Assembly (NCBI RefSeq): GCF_013385175.1
Contig: NZ_JABZEO010000003.1
Location: 62,001 to 126,000 of the forward strand
DNA from: Allochromatium humboldtianum
Lineage (GTDB): Bacteria; Pseudomonadota; Gammaproteobacteria; Chromatiales; Chromatiaceae
Direction of reading: 5' to 3'
DNA: 64,000 bases
The translations under genes were made by a program, and so were the position numbers. The stretch's first letter is position 1. Every line of letters begins with the position of its first letter. Of this stretch, positions 20,834-30,111 are shown one piece after another. The notes under the pieces were generated by a model. The model had not been told where the DNA came from, ran no database searches, and saw only the letters and a list, made by a program, of their open reading frames with translations.

Positions 20834-21705
20834 GCTGGATCGCGCTGGCGCTGATCTGCGCCTTCACCCTGGCCAGCGCCGATGCGGCGGCCAAGGCCTG
20901 GCTGCGCGATCTCACGGCGAGCGAACTGCTGGTGGTGCGCTTCTGCATCCCCGGACTGCTGATGACGCCGCTGCTGATTGGGATGCCGCCGCTCACCGAA
21001 CTGCCCTGGGCCTTCTGGGGCTGGATGGCGGTCATGCTGCCGCTGGAGATGGCCGCCATGTGGCTCTATGTGGCCGCGATCCGCGACCATCCGCTCTCAC
21101 TCACCCTGCCCTATCTGGCCTTCACCCCGGTGTTCGTGATCGGCGTGGCCTGGGGCCTGCTCGGCGAACAGGTCTCGGCGCGCGGCGTCCTGGGCATCCT
21201 GCTGGTCGTCGCCGGGGCCTGGCTGCTCAACAGCGCCCACGCCCATCGGCGCAACTGGCAGGGCTGGGTCGCGCCCTTCGTCGCCATACTCGACGAACCC
21301 GGATCGCGGATGATGCTCGGCGTCGCCGCGCTCTATGCGCTCACGGCGACCCTGGGCAAGGGCGCGATGCGCTATCTGCCGCCCGAATCCTTCGGCGCCT
21401 TCTATTTCGCCCTGCTCGGGATCGCGGTCGCGGTGGTCATCGTCCTGCCGCGTCCGAGTCGGCTGGTGCGGCTCGCGCGACACCCCTGGGCCGTGCTGAC
21501 GGTCGGCGGACTGCTCGGGATCATGGTCTTCACCCATTTCCTGGCGATCCAGAAGGTCGAGGTCGCCTATATGATCGCCGTCAAGCGCACCAGCCTGCTG
21601 TTCGGCATCCTCTATGGCGCGCTGATCTTCCGCGAGCCGGGGATGGCGGCGCGGTTGCCGGCCGGCGTGCTCATGCTCAGCGGTGTGGTCGTGATCGTGC
21701 TCTGA
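20830..21705 (+). CDS. EamA/DMT-type membrane transporter
   Basis: This 291-residue hydrophobic protein has about ten membrane helices in two five-helix repeats, the drug/metabolite transporter (EamA) fold. PLEMAAMWLYVAAIRDHPLSLTLPYLAFTPVFV in the first half corresponds to the usual helix 3-4 region. The second half has MIAVKRTSLLFGILYGALIFREP, the counterpart of the conserved Glu-Pro loop. Substrate unknown. The ATG overlaps the dusA stop, so the two are coupled. Its last 29 bases overlap the end of the convergent EAL/HDOD gene, which is unusual but supported by both proteins keeping intact C-termini. Confidence 0.85.
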   Translation: MSWIALALICAFTLASADAAAKAWLRDLTASELLVVRFCIPGLLMTPLLIGMPPLTELPWAFWGWMAVMLPLEMAAMWLYVAAIRDHPLSLTLPYLAFTPVFVIGVAWGLLGEQVSARGVLGILLVVAGAWLLNSAHAHRRNWQGWVAPFVAILDEPGSRMMLGVAALYALTATLGKGAMRYLPPESFGAFYFALLGIAVAVVIVLPRPSRLVRLARHPWAVLTVGGLLGIMVFTHFLAIQKVEVAYMIAVKRTSLLFGILYGALIFREPGMAARLPAGVLMLSGVVVIVL

Positions 21706-22981
21706 GGTCGTCGCGGGGGGGATGGCGTTCCTGATCGTGTGCGTCGCGATCACCCGTCTCGACCTGCTGCTGGAGATCGCGCGCCCAGGCAAAGGCCTCG
21801 AGGAAATAGACGGCGAGCGTTTCGGCGTCCAGACCCGGCAGCGACTCATCCGAGGATCGCTCGTCCGAGGATCGCTCGTCGTCCTCGAAGCCCTTGGCAT
21901 GGGCCAGGACGGCGCCGAGCAATCCCTTGTGTTCGAGAATGGCCTGCTTGATGCGGAGATCCAGGGGCAGGTGTTCCAGGGCCTCGTGCAAGGGGATCAA
22001 CAGGATCTCGTCGAGGTTGGAGAACAGACCCACGGTGAAGAGTGCGTCCTTGTCCTGGCTGAAACGGCGTTCACCGACGATCTGACAGAAGCGCGCATAG
22101 GTCAGGGAGCGCGTGAAGCTGTGCGGATTGACCGAGTCCAGTGACCCCAGAGTCAGGAGTGCCGCCCACTGGCGCACGGTACGTAGACCCACGAGCGAGA
22201 TGGCCTGCATCAGGGTCTGGATGGGACGCGCCTGAGAGATGGCGACATTGCCGATGAAGCGCAGCAGACGATAACTCAGGGTGACGTCCTGACTGATGAT
22301 CCGCTCGACCTCCTGCAAACCGATGTCGTCGTCCTGCAGACGCGCCAGCAACCGCAGGGCTTGCACATGATTGGCTGGGGGGCGCTTGCCGGCGAGCACC
22401 TCGGGCCTGGCCAGGTGATACCCCTGAAAGAGATCGAATCCCAGACCGAGACAGTCCTGGAACTGCTCGTGCGTCTCGATCTTCTCGGCGAGCAGGCGCG
22501 GACGACAGGTCCGGGGAAGCGAAGCCAGCTTGGCCGTGATCGCGGTGCGATCGTCACCGAGCACGTCGAACTTGACGATCCGGGCGATCTCGAGCAGCGG
22601 ATCCCATTCGGGCGAGTAGACGAAGTCGTCGAGGGCCAGCGTGAAGCCCAGACCGACCAGTGATCTGGCGGACTCGACCAGGGCGGGCGTGATCCGCACG
22701 GTCTCCAGGATCTCCAGCACCACCCGATCCGGCGGCAGTGTCCGGATGAGGTCGCTCGTCAGCAAACCCTCGGTCAGATTCAGGAAGAGCAGCTTGTCGC
22801 GCCCGAGACGCTCCACACCGATGTCGGTGAAGGCATTGAGGATGACCTGCGAGGTCGCCGCATCGGGGTCGATCGGGTCGTCCTCGAATCCGCCGAAGAG
22901 ACCACGAAACAACAATTCGTAAGCGATGATGTGCTGGTCGCGGTCGAAGATCGGCTGTATGCCGAGAAATGTGTCTGACAT
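21677..22981 (-). CDS. EAL and HDOD domain-containing signalling protein (YuxH type)
   Basis: This 434-residue protein uses the ATG at 22981 (MSDTFLGIQPIFDRDQHI), preceded by GAGGGAG. Residues 1-200 form an EAL-like domain beginning LGIQPIFDRDQHIIAYELLFRG; the EAL triplet reads ELL and several catalytic acidic positions are not obvious, so it is probably a c-di-GMP-binding or inactive version. Residues about 205-390 are an HDOD domain (LSYRLLRFIGNVAISQ). This EAL-HDOD layout is that of the YuxH family, which can act as a hub for motility or surface signalling. The C-terminal tail carries a short duplicated stretch (see the repeat at 21850). Confidence 0.85.
   Translation of the reverse strand: MSDTFLGIQPIFDRDQHIIAYELLFRGLFGGFEDDPIDPDAATSQVILNAFTDIGVERLGRDKLLFLNLTEGLLTSDLIRTLPPDRVVLEILETVRITPALVESARSLVGLGFTLALDDFVYSPEWDPLLEIARIVKFDVLGDDRTAITAKLASLPRTCRPRLLAEKIETHEQFQDCLGLGFDLFQGYHLARPEVLAGKRPPANHVQALRLLARLQDDDIGLQEVERIISQDVTLSYRLLRFIGNVAISQARPIQTLMQAISLVGLRTVRQWAALLTLGSLDSVNPHSFTRSLTYARFCQIVGERRFSQDKDALFTVGLFSNLDEILLIPLHEALEHLPLDLRIKQAILEHKGLLGAVLAHAKGFEDDERSSDERSSDESLPGLDAETLAVYFLEAFAWARDLQQQVETGDRDAHDQERHPPRDDLRARSRPHR
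21850..21879. repeat. 15-bp perfect tandem duplication inside the EAL/HDOD gene
   Basis: The unit CCGAGGATCGCTCGT occurs twice in direct succession at 21850-21864 and 21865-21879. It keeps the frame and encodes the acidic repeat in DERSSDERSSDES near the C-terminus of the EAL/HDOD protein, so it probably arose by replication slippage in a flexible linker. Confidence 0.85.
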
Positions 22982-23128
22982 CGCTCCCTCGTCGACCACA
23001 TTATGAGTGTATTGGAGATGACGGCTATATTGTGACGCTTCGAGCACGAGCGCGCCAGACTCCGGGGAGACTCGCCGGTTCGAATCACCGCTGAGCGAAC
23101 CGCCCACCCCGAATGGGGGCGCACCGGC

Positions 23129-24772
23129 TCATGCCGAACCCCGCTGTCGAGCCCGACTGGATTCGGCGGGCGGCACGTCGATATCAGGGGTTCGTTCCGG
23201 CGCCGGCTCGGCGGCGAGCAGTGCGCGCAGATGGTCGAGGATCTCGGGGAAGGCATTGTCGCGACTGGTATCGATGACGAGCGCGCGGCTGTGCTCCAGT
23301 TCGCTCAGGGGCTGGCGGCTCGCGTACTGGCACTCCAGCACCGAGAGATCGGCCTCGGAGACATCGGCTCCCTGCGCGAGACGTCTCACCACCCGTTCGC
23401 GCAACACCTCCAGCGGGGCCTCCAGCGCCAGGATCGCGAATCCGGCCCGATGCCGACGCGCCAGGGCCGCGAAGTGCTCGCGCCGCCGGCGAGCGAGGAA
23501 GGTGGCATCGACCAGGACGTCGTAACCGCTGGCCAGGATATCGTCGGCCAGACGATGCAAACGCTCATAGGTCCAGTCGGTCGCGCGCGGGAAATAGATG
23601 CCGCGATCGATGCTACTGGCGGTGCGCGCCAGTTCGCCCAGTCCGAACAATCGCTTGCGCTCGACGTCCGAACGCAGATGGATCAGCGGCAACGCCTCGC
23701 GCAGTCGATAGGACAGCCGGCTCTTGCCCGACCCCGGCAGACCGCAGGCGATGAGCAGATGGCGACGGCGCGTCCGGGTGTAGGACAGAGCCAGATCCAG
23801 ATAGCGCGCGAAGTCGCTCCGAATGGCGGCGGCTTTTTCGGGCCGAAGGTCGTCCTGTCGCGACCGGATCATGAGCACCTTGGCCCGCACCAGGGCGCGA
23901 TAGACCTTGTAGAAGTCGAGCACGGCCAGGGCGCCATAGTCGCCGCTGCGTTCCAGATAGCGGTTGAGGAAACGCTGGGCCGCGCCCTGCTCGCCCTCCT
24001 GCTCCAGGTCCATGACGAGAAAGGCGATCTCGCTGGCGGTGTCGATCCAGCGCAGATTGGGATTGAATTCGATGGCATCGAAGATCAGGATCCGGTCGTC
24101 GACGAGCGCGATGTTGCCGCGATGCATGTCGCCATGACACTCGCGCACGAAGCCCTCGGCACGGCGCTGCTCGATCACGGGTGTCAGTGTCTCGAAGCGG
24201 GCGCGGATCCAGGTTTCGAGGGACTCCAGACGCGCCAGCGCCTCGGGATCGTCGAGACGGGCGCGGATCTGGGTCAGATTCTCCAGCATGGGTTCGAGCA
24301 CCCGCTCGGGCGCTCCGAAACCGCTGCCCTGACTGGCTATGGGAATGCCGGCATGGAAGTCGGCGATGTGCTCGGCCAGCCGGGTCATGAGTTCATCCGT
24401 CACCGGCTGGCGGTCGAGCAGGGCCGACTGTGGGAAGCGGCGCATCCGGACGCCGTATTCCAGGATCGGCCCCGCGCCGTCGATGCGCGGCGCATCGCGT
24501 GTGCCGTTGACCGTGACGACGCCCACATAGAGATCAGGGGCCAGACGGCGGTTGAGCCGCAGTTCTTCCTCGCAGCAGAACCGGCGCCGCTCCAGGGTCG
24601 AGAAGTCGAGAAAACCGAGATCCAGCGGCTTCTTGAACTTGTAGGCGTACTCACCGGCCAGCAACACATGCGAGATATGGGTCTCGATGTGCTCGACGCT
24701 GCCGGCCTCGTGCGGATAGGCCTGAGGGCGCCGCAGTGCCTCGATCAAAACGGAAAGATCGTCTTGCTTCAT
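23129..24772 (-). CDS. Aminoglycoside-phosphotransferase-like kinase fused to a P-loop kinase
   Basis: This 547-residue protein starts at the ATG at 24772 (MKQDDLSVLIEALRR); the frame runs further upstream without support. Residues about 1-330 look like an APH/choline-kinase-like domain (ETHISHVLLAGEYAYKFKKPLDLGFLDF; catalytic loop CHGDMHRGNIAL; metal-binding IFDAIEFNP). Residues about 355-525 are an AAA_33/zeta-toxin-type P-loop kinase with Walker A ACGLPGSGKSRLS. This bifunctional family is widespread in proteobacteria and its substrate is unknown to me; there is no reason to call it a resistance gene. Divergent from the DUF2892 gene. Confidence 0.85.
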   Translation of the reverse strand: MKQDDLSVLIEALRRPQAYPHEAGSVEHIETHISHVLLAGEYAYKFKKPLDLGFLDFSTLERRRFCCEEELRLNRRLAPDLYVGVVTVNGTRDAPRIDGAGPILEYGVRMRRFPQSALLDRQPVTDELMTRLAEHIADFHAGIPIASQGSGFGAPERVLEPMLENLTQIRARLDDPEALARLESLETWIRARFETLTPVIEQRRAEGFVRECHGDMHRGNIALVDDRILIFDAIEFNPNLRWIDTASEIAFLVMDLEQEGEQGAAQRFLNRYLERSGDYGALAVLDFYKVYRALVRAKVLMIRSRQDDLRPEKAAAIRSDFARYLDLALSYTRTRRRHLLIACGLPGSGKSRLSYRLREALPLIHLRSDVERKRLFGLGELARTASSIDRGIYFPRATDWTYERLHRLADDILASGYDVLVDATFLARRRREHFAALARRHRAGFAILALEAPLEVLRERVVRRLAQGADVSEADLSVLECQYASRQPLSELEHSRALVIDTSRDNAFPEILDHLRALLAAEPAPERTPDIDVPPAESSRARQRGSA

Positions 24773-24863
24773 CGCCCTACCCCGTGACCCGACACGCGCT
24801 GGAGTGCGCACACGACCAAATGTCCGTGCACGATGATGTGTCGTGGCTGGAATCCGGGCTCGG

Positions 24864-24893
24864 TTGAACAAGGCCGCCTCGACTCAGTAAGAT
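24864..24893 (+). promoter_or_regulatory. Possible sigma70 promoter for the DUF2892 gene
   Basis: TTGAAC at 24864-24869 and TAAGAT at 24888-24893 are separated by 18 bp and precede the ATG at 24934 by 40 bases, with AGAGAA as the ribosome site. Each hexamer matches the consensus at four of six positions, so this is a moderate candidate only. Confidence 0.35.
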
Positions 24894-24933
24894 CCGATCG
24901 CCATCCATCCCACTATCAAGTGTAGAGAATTCC

Positions 24934-25134
24934 ATGTCGATCGAACGCATCGTTTTCGCCGTCGCCGGCGGCTTCATCCTGATCTCACTGTTGCTGGCCC
25001 ATTTCGTCAGCCCCTACTGGCTGTGGTTCACCGCCTTCGTCGGCGCCAATCTGTTCCAGTCGGCCTTCACCGGCTTCTGTCCGCTGGCGATCATCCTCAA
25101 GAAGCTCGGCAAACAGAGCGGGCCGGCGTTCTGA
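24934..25134 (+). CDS. DUF2892 (YgaP-like) small inner-membrane protein
   Basis: A 66-residue protein with two membrane helices (about 8-24 and 28-44) and the motif [20 protein letters not shown], typical of the DUF2892/YgaP transmembrane module. The single Cys and Pro in FCPL are conserved in the family. In YgaP the module is fused to a rhodanese domain that handles sulfane sulfur. Here it stands alone, and in sulfur bacteria such proteins are common, but a role in sulfur handling is only an inference. Convergent with rimO (12 bp between stops). Confidence 0.8.
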   Translation: MSIERIVFAVAGGFILISLLLAHFVSPYWLWFTAFVGANLFQSAFTGFCPLAIILKKLGKQSGPAF

Positions 25135-25146
25135 GCCTGACGCCGC

Positions 25147-26511
25147 TCAGTCGTCCTCTTCGACCGGCTGCGCCCAGAGGTCGTGTTCGCCGGCTTCGGT
25201 GATCACGACCTCGATGAAGTCGCCCGGATCGATCTCCCAGGCGCCCTCGATGATGACCTCGCCGTCGATCTCGGGGGCGTCGCCGTAACTGCGGGCGATG
25301 ATGGCGTCCTCCTCCACCACGTCGACCAGCACCGTGAGCCGCTGTCCGACGCGCGCGGCCAGTTTCTCGCGGCTGATGCCGGCCTGCACCTCCATGAAGC
25401 GTTCCAGTCGTTCCTGCTTGACGGCCTCGGGCACCGGATTCGGCAACTCGTTGGCCGCCGCGCCCTCGACGGCCGAATAGGGGAAGCAGCCGACCCGATC
25501 GAGCCGCGCCTCGCGCAAAAAGTCCAGCAGCCGTTCGAAATCGTCCTCGGTCTCGCCCGGAAAGCCGACGATGAAGGTACTGCGCAGCACCAGATCAGGA
25601 CAATCGGCACGCCAGCGGGACAGACGGTCCAGCACCTTCTCGGTTGCCGCTGGACGGCGCATCGCACGCAGCACCGACTCGCTGCCATGCTGGAGCGGCA
25701 TGTCCAGATAGGGCAGGATCACCCCATCGGCCATCAGCGGGATGAGTTCGTCGACATGCGGATAGGGATAGACATAGTGCAGCCGAATCCAGGCCGGCAA
25801 CTCGCCCAGGGTCCGCGCCAGCTCGGTGATGTGGGTGCGCAGCGGGCGACCGCCCCAGAAGTCGGGTCGATGACCCAGATCCAGCCCATAGGCGCTGGTG
25901 TCCTGCGAGACCACCAGCAGTTCGCGCACGCCGGATTCGACCAGACGCCCGGCCTCGTCGAGGATCTCGCCGATCGGGCGACTGACCAGATCGCCGCGCA
26001 GGCTGGGGATGATGCAGAAGCGGCAGCGATGGTTGCAGCCTTCCGAGATCTTCAGATAGGCATAGTGGCCCGGCGTCAGCCGCACACCCTGCGGCGGGAT
26101 GAGACTGGTGAAGGGATCGTGCGGGGCCGGCAGATGCGCGTGCACGGCGGTCATCACCTCTTCCAGCGCGTGCGGGCCGGTGACGGCCAGCACTTCGGGA
26201 TGCCGCTCGCGCACCAGCTCCGCGCGCGCGCCGAGACAGCCGGTGACGATCACCCGACCGTTCTCGTCGAGCGCCTCGGCGATGGCGTCCAGCGACTCAT
26301 CGACCGCCGAATCGATGAAGCCACAGGTGTTGACGATGACCAGATCGGCCTCGGCGTGGGTCGGCTGGAGCTGATAGCCCTCGGCGCGCAGCCGGGTGAG
26401 GATGCGCTCGGAGTCGACCGTGGCCTTGGGGCAGCCGAGACTGACGAAACCGATGCGTGGAGCCAGTCCGTGCGGATGGAGCGCGCTACTGGAGTTGGAT
26501 GAGGTCTTCAA
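25147..26511 (-). CDS. rimO: Ribosomal protein S12 methylthiotransferase RimO
   Basis: RimO adds a methylthio group to an Asp of ribosomal protein S12 using two 4Fe-4S clusters and S-adenosylmethionine. This 454-residue protein has the N-terminal MTTase domain ([20 protein letters not shown], with further Cys in IVNTCGFID and VTGCLGAR). The radical-SAM motif is [14 protein letters not shown] and a C-terminal TRAM domain follows. [13 protein letters not shown] and IIPSLRG distinguish RimO from MiaB. The start is TTG: no ATG or GTG exists in frame between it and the upstream stop 18 codons away. Divergent from the small membrane protein gene at 26683. Confidence 0.95.
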   Translation of the reverse strand: MKTSSNSSSALHPHGLAPRIGFVSLGCPKATVDSERILTRLRAEGYQLQPTHAEADLVIVNTCGFIDSAVDESLDAIAEALDENGRVIVTGCLGARAELVRERHPEVLAVTGPHALEEVMTAVHAHLPAPHDPFTSLIPPQGVRLTPGHYAYLKISEGCNHRCRFCIIPSLRGDLVSRPIGEILDEAGRLVESGVRELLVVSQDTSAYGLDLGHRPDFWGGRPLRTHITELARTLGELPAWIRLHYVYPYPHVDELIPLMADGVILPYLDMPLQHGSESVLRAMRRPAATEKVLDRLSRWRADCPDLVLRSTFIVGFPGETEDDFERLLDFLREARLDRVGCFPYSAVEGAAANELPNPVPEAVKQERLERFMEVQAGISREKLAARVGQRLTVLVDVVEEDAIIARSYGDAPEIDGEVIIEGAWEIDPGDFIEVVITEAGEHDLWAQPVEEDD

Positions 26512-26682
26512 GGGATGACGATGCCTGGGATTGAGAAATGAACGGAAGGAACCATTGAACCTGGCTCAAACTTGGGTAAGGATAGCGCGGCTTTCAACGA
26601 TACCCGAGATCGATCATCGTCCGGCCCGTCCACGGGCGAGCCGAATCGCCATTCACACACAGACGAGCGGACAGAAAGACTG

Positions 26683-26820
26683 ATGAGAAGCTGTAAACTC
26701 TGCAAGTACAGTCGGATCTGCAACGACCTGCCGGGCATCTGCATTCTACTCCCTTACGTGGCCATCGCCGTGGTCACGGTCGCCCTGGGTTATCTGTTCG
26801 TCACCCAGGAACTCATCTGA
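26683..26820 (+). CDS. 45-residue Cys-rich single-pass membrane peptide
   Basis: ATG at 26683 is preceded by AGAAAGA. The product begins MRSCKLCKYSRICNDLPGIC: four Cys within the first 20 residues (CxxC then two more at spacings 6 and 7), followed by one hydrophobic helix (about 21-40) and VTQELI. A short four-Cys head before a membrane helix suggests metal or Fe-S binding at the membrane face. A longer frame starting at 26572 adds 37 hydrophilic residues without similarity to anything known and is less likely. Function unknown; I recognise no family. Confidence 0.55.
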   Translation: MRSCKLCKYSRICNDLPGICILLPYVAIAVVTVALGYLFVTQELI

Positions 26821-26882
26821 ACGGCGACGGCTCGTTCCATGCCACGGTCGGCGTTCGTTTGGACGGAATGGTCTGATTCGGG

Positions 26883-27506
26883 ATGCTGAGCTTTCTGGTG
26901 CTTGGAATCGTGCTGGGCCTGTCTGCCGGACTCGCGCCCGGTCCCGTGCTCACGCTCGTCATCTCGGAGACGCTCCAGCATGGCGCACGCGCCGGAATGA
27001 AGGTGGCCATCGCGCCGCTGCTCACCGACGCACCGCTCATCCTGCTGACCCTGGCGCTCCTGTCGCGGCTCGCGGAACTCGATGGCGTGCTCGGCGTGCT
27101 GTCACTGGTCGGCGGCGGCTTCGTGTCGTTTCTGGGCTGGCGCACGCTCGGTACTCAAGGGGTCCGACTCGATGGTGAGGCGCCGGCCTCACGTTCGCTG
27201 ACCAAGGGGATGCTGGCCAATCTGCTCAGTCCGCATCCCTATCTGTTCTGGTCGAGCGTCGGCGCGCCCATCATGGCCAAGGCCATGAGCCAGAGTCCAG
27301 GCGCGCTCCTGGTGTTCCTGATCAGCTTCTATGCCCTGTTGGTCGGCGCGAAGATCGCGTTGGCGCTGCTGGTCGGGCGGTCGCGTGCCTTCATGAGCGG
27401 GCGCGTCTATCTCTACACTCTGCGCGGACTCGGTCTGGTCCTGATGATCCTGGGTCTGGTGCTCATGTATGAAGGAGGCGTCTGGCTCGGCTGGATCGAC
27501 GGCTGA
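26883..27506 (+). CDS. LysE/RhtB-family exporter
   Basis: This 207-residue protein has six predicted membrane helices. The N-terminal GLSAGLAPGPVLTLVISETLQHGARAGMKVAIAPLLTDAP is the signature of the LysE superfamily (the family GPGPD-like loop reads APGPV here), and the middle loop contains TKGMLANLLSPHPYLFW. Members export amino acids or other small solutes; the substrate cannot be told. It sits 62 bp after the Cys-rich peptide gene and 96 bp before the phosphoketolase gene on the same strand. Confidence 0.85.
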   Translation: MLSFLVLGIVLGLSAGLAPGPVLTLVISETLQHGARAGMKVAIAPLLTDAPLILLTLALLSRLAELDGVLGVLSLVGGGFVSFLGWRTLGTQGVRLDGEAPASRSLTKGMLANLLSPHPYLFWSSVGAPIMAKAMSQSPGALLVFLISFYALLVGAKIALALLVGRSRAFMSGRVYLYTLRGLGLVLMILGLVLMYEGGVWLGWIDG

Positions 27507-27602
27507 AAAATCGATTGAACGATCGGGTCTGATGGCCGTCAGACGTTCACAATCGCTCTGTATCGTGTTCCGAAGCAACCCTGGCACAGGAGGAGACAGC
27601 CG

Positions 27603-29972
27603 ATGACGACCACCACCCCGCTCACACCCGAGCAGCTCGACCGGATCGACGCCTACTGGCGCGCCTGCAACTATCTGGCCGTGGGCATGATCTATCTGCG
27701 CGACAATCCGCTGTTGCGCGAACCGCTCAAGCCGGAGCACATCAAGCAGCGGCTCCTGGGTCATTGGGGCGCGAGTCCCGGACTCTCGTTCATGTACGTG
27801 CATCTCAACCGGATCATCCGTGAGCGCGATCAGGACGCGATCTTTCTCGCCGGTCCCGGTCATGGCGCGCCGGGCGTGCTGGCGCCGGTCTATCTGGAAG
27901 GCGCCTATTCCGAGATCTATCCCAATAAGAGCGAGGACGAGGAGGGTCTGAAGGCGTTCTTCAAGCAGTTCTCCTTCCCCGGCGGCATCGGCTCGCACTG
28001 CACGCCCGAGACCCCCGGATCGATCCACGAGGGCGGCGAGCTGGGCTATTCGATCTCGCATGCCTTCGGGGCAGCCTTCGACAATCCGGACCTGCTGGTC
28101 GCGGTGGCGGTCGGCGACGGCGAGGCCGAGACCGGGCCGCTGGCGACCTCCTGGCATTCGAGCAAGTTCCTGAATCCCATCCGCGACGGCGCGGTGCTGC
28201 CGATCCTGCATCTCAACGGCTACAAGATCAACAATCCGACCCTGCTCTCGCGCATCCCCGACGAGGAGCTGGCCAGTCTCATGCGCGGCTATGGCTGGAC
28301 GCCGCATTTCGTCGCGGGCGACGATCCGCTGACCCTGCATCAGACCATGGCGGCGACGCTGGACGCCTGTCACGACCAGATCCGCGCCATCCAGCAGCAG
28401 GCGCGCGAAAGCGGCGAGGCCACGCGCGCCCACTGGCCGATGATCGTCTTGCGCACGCCCAAGGGCTGGACGGGGCCGTCCGAGGTCGATGGGCACAAGG
28501 TCGAGGGGTTCTGGCGCGCGCATCAGGTGCCGCTCTCGGGGATGCACGACAATCCGGCGCATCTCAAGCAGCTCGAAGACTGGATGCGCAGTTACAGACC
28601 CGAAGAGCTGTTCGACGCCCAGGGACGGCTGATCCCCGAACTCAAGGCGCTCGCACCTCAGGGGACCAAGCGCATGAGCGCCAGCCCGCACGCCAACGGC
28701 GGACTGCTGCGCCGTGCGCTACGGATGCCGGATTTCCGCGACTATGCCATCCGGGTCGACAAGCCCGGCACCGCGCGCGCCATGAACACCAAGCCGACCG
28801 GCGCGTTGCTGCGCGATGTGATGTTGAAGAACATGGACAACTTCCGCGTCTTCGGCCCGGACGAGAACACCTCCAACAAGCTCGATGCGGTCTATGAGGT
28901 CAGCAAAAAACTCTGGCTGTGCGACTACAGGCCCGAGGATGCCGACGGCGGCGAACTCTCACCCGACGGGCGCGTGCTCGAAATGCTCTCCGAGCACACC
29001 CTGGAAGGCTGGTACGAGGGCTATGTGCTGACCGGGCGTCACGGCTTCTTCGCCACCTATGAAGCCTTCGTCCATGTCATCGACAGCATGTACAACCAGC
29101 ACGCCAAGTGGCTGTCGATCTGTGAGGACATTCCCTGGCGCGCGCGGATCTCCTCGCTCAATCTGCTCATCACCTCGACCGTCTGGCGTCAGGATCACAA
29201 CGGCTTCACCCATCAGGATCCGGGATTCCTCGATGTCGTCGTCAACAAGAATCCCGAGGTCACGCGCATCTATCTGCCGCCGGATGTGAACACCCTGCTC
29301 TCGACCGTCAACCACTGTCTCCAGAGCCGCGACGACATCAACGTCATCGTCGCCGACAAGCAGAGCCACTTGCAGTATCTCGACATGGATGCAGCCATCA
29401 AGCACTGCACCAAAGGCATCGGTATCTGGGACTGGGCGAGCAACGATCAGGGCGCCGAACCCGATGTGGTGATGGCCGGGTGCGGCGATATCCCGACCAA
29501 GGAGGCGCTGGCGGCCACGGCGCTGTTACGTGAGCACTTCCCCGACATCAAGATCCGCTTCATCAACGTCGTGGATCTGTTCAAGCTCCAGCCGGCGGGC
29601 GAGCATCCGCATGGGCTGTCGGATGCGGACTTCGACAGTCTCTTCACCAAGGATCGCCCGATCATCTTCAACTTCCACGGCTATCCCTGGCTGATTCATC
29701 GACTGGCCTATCGGCGCACCAATCACAAGAATCTGCATGTGCGCGGCTACAAGGAGAAGGGCAACATCAACACACCGCTCGAACTGGCGATCAACAACGA
29801 GATCGACCGCTTCAGTCTGGCGATCGATGTCATCAACCGCGTGCCGCGACTCCAGGTCGCCGGGGCGCATGTGAAGGAAAAGCTGCGCGATCAGCAGATC
29901 GAGTGCCGCAACTACGCCTATGAGCACGGCATCGACAAGCCGGATGTGGATGAGTGGGTCTGGCCGTTTTGA
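27603..29972 (+). CDS. xfp: Phosphoketolase (xylulose-5-P/fructose-6-P)
   Basis: Phosphoketolase splits xylulose 5-phosphate or fructose 6-phosphate with inorganic phosphate into acetyl phosphate and a smaller sugar phosphate, using thiamine diphosphate. At 789 residues it has the usual family length. Diagnostic regions are [53 protein letters not shown] and the ThDP-binding [20 protein letters not shown] (quoted in parts), with C-terminal [21 protein letters not shown] strong ribosome site (AGGAGGAG) precedes the ATG. No acetate kinase or phosphate acetyltransferase lies beside it. In an autotroph it could link Calvin-cycle sugars to acetyl-CoA; that role is inferred. Confidence 0.95.
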   Translation: MTTTTPLTPEQLDRIDAYWRACNYLAVGMIYLRDNPLLREPLKPEHIKQRLLGHWGASPGLSFMYVHLNRIIRERDQDAIFLAGPGHGAPGVLAPVYLEGAYSEIYPNKSEDEEGLKAFFKQFSFPGGIGSHCTPETPGSIHEGGELGYSISHAFGAAFDNPDLLVAVAVGDGEAETGPLATSWHSSKFLNPIRDGAVLPILHLNGYKINNPTLLSRIPDEELASLMRGYGWTPHFVAGDDPLTLHQTMAATLDACHDQIRAIQQQARESGEATRAHWPMIVLRTPKGWTGPSEVDGHKVEGFWRAHQVPLSGMHDNPAHLKQLEDWMRSYRPEELFDAQGRLIPELKALAPQGTKRMSASPHANGGLLRRALRMPDFRDYAIRVDKPGTARAMNTKPTGALLRDVMLKNMDNFRVFGPDENTSNKLDAVYEVSKKLWLCDYRPEDADGGELSPDGRVLEMLSEHTLEGWYEGYVLTGRHGFFATYEAFVHVIDSMYNQHAKWLSICEDIPWRARISSLNLLITSTVWRQDHNGFTHQDPGFLDVVVNKNPEVTRIYLPPDVNTLLSTVNHCLQSRDDINVIVADKQSHLQYLDMDAAIKHCTKGIGIWDWASNDQGAEPDVVMAGCGDIPTKEALAATALLREHFPDIKIRFINVVDLFKLQPAGEHPHGLSDADFDSLFTKDRPIIFNFHGYPWLIHRLAYRRTNHKNLHVRGYKEKGNINTPLELAINNEIDRFSLAIDVINRVPRLQVAGAHVKEKLRDQQIECRNYAYEHGIDKPDVDEWVWPF

Positions 29973-30012
29973 GCCGGTGACAGACGATTCGGCCGACGCG
30001 CTCGACCGGCGA

Positions 30013-30055
30013 TGCAAGGCATGAGGCGCGATGACGGACTCGCCCGCGCCTTGCA
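30013..30055. other. Hairpin after the phosphoketolase gene
   Basis: TGCAAGGC (30013-30020) and GCCTTGCA (30048-30055) form a perfect 8-bp inverted repeat with a 27-base loop that holds a second competing GGCGCG/CGCGCC pair. It lies 40 bp after the xfp stop and lacks a U-tract, so it is not a clear intrinsic terminator; a 3' stabilising or Rho-linked structure is possible. Confidence 0.35.
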
Positions 30056-30111
30056 AGCCTCCCGGATGACGTGTCTAATCGTCGCTCCGCGCCCCGAACG
30101 AGTCCCATCCC

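Noticed and set aside
23129-24772. Antibiotic resistance by the aminoglycoside-phosphotransferase-like domain
   Set aside because: The domain is fused to a P-loop kinase in a widespread housekeeping-type family with unknown substrate; nothing indicates resistance.
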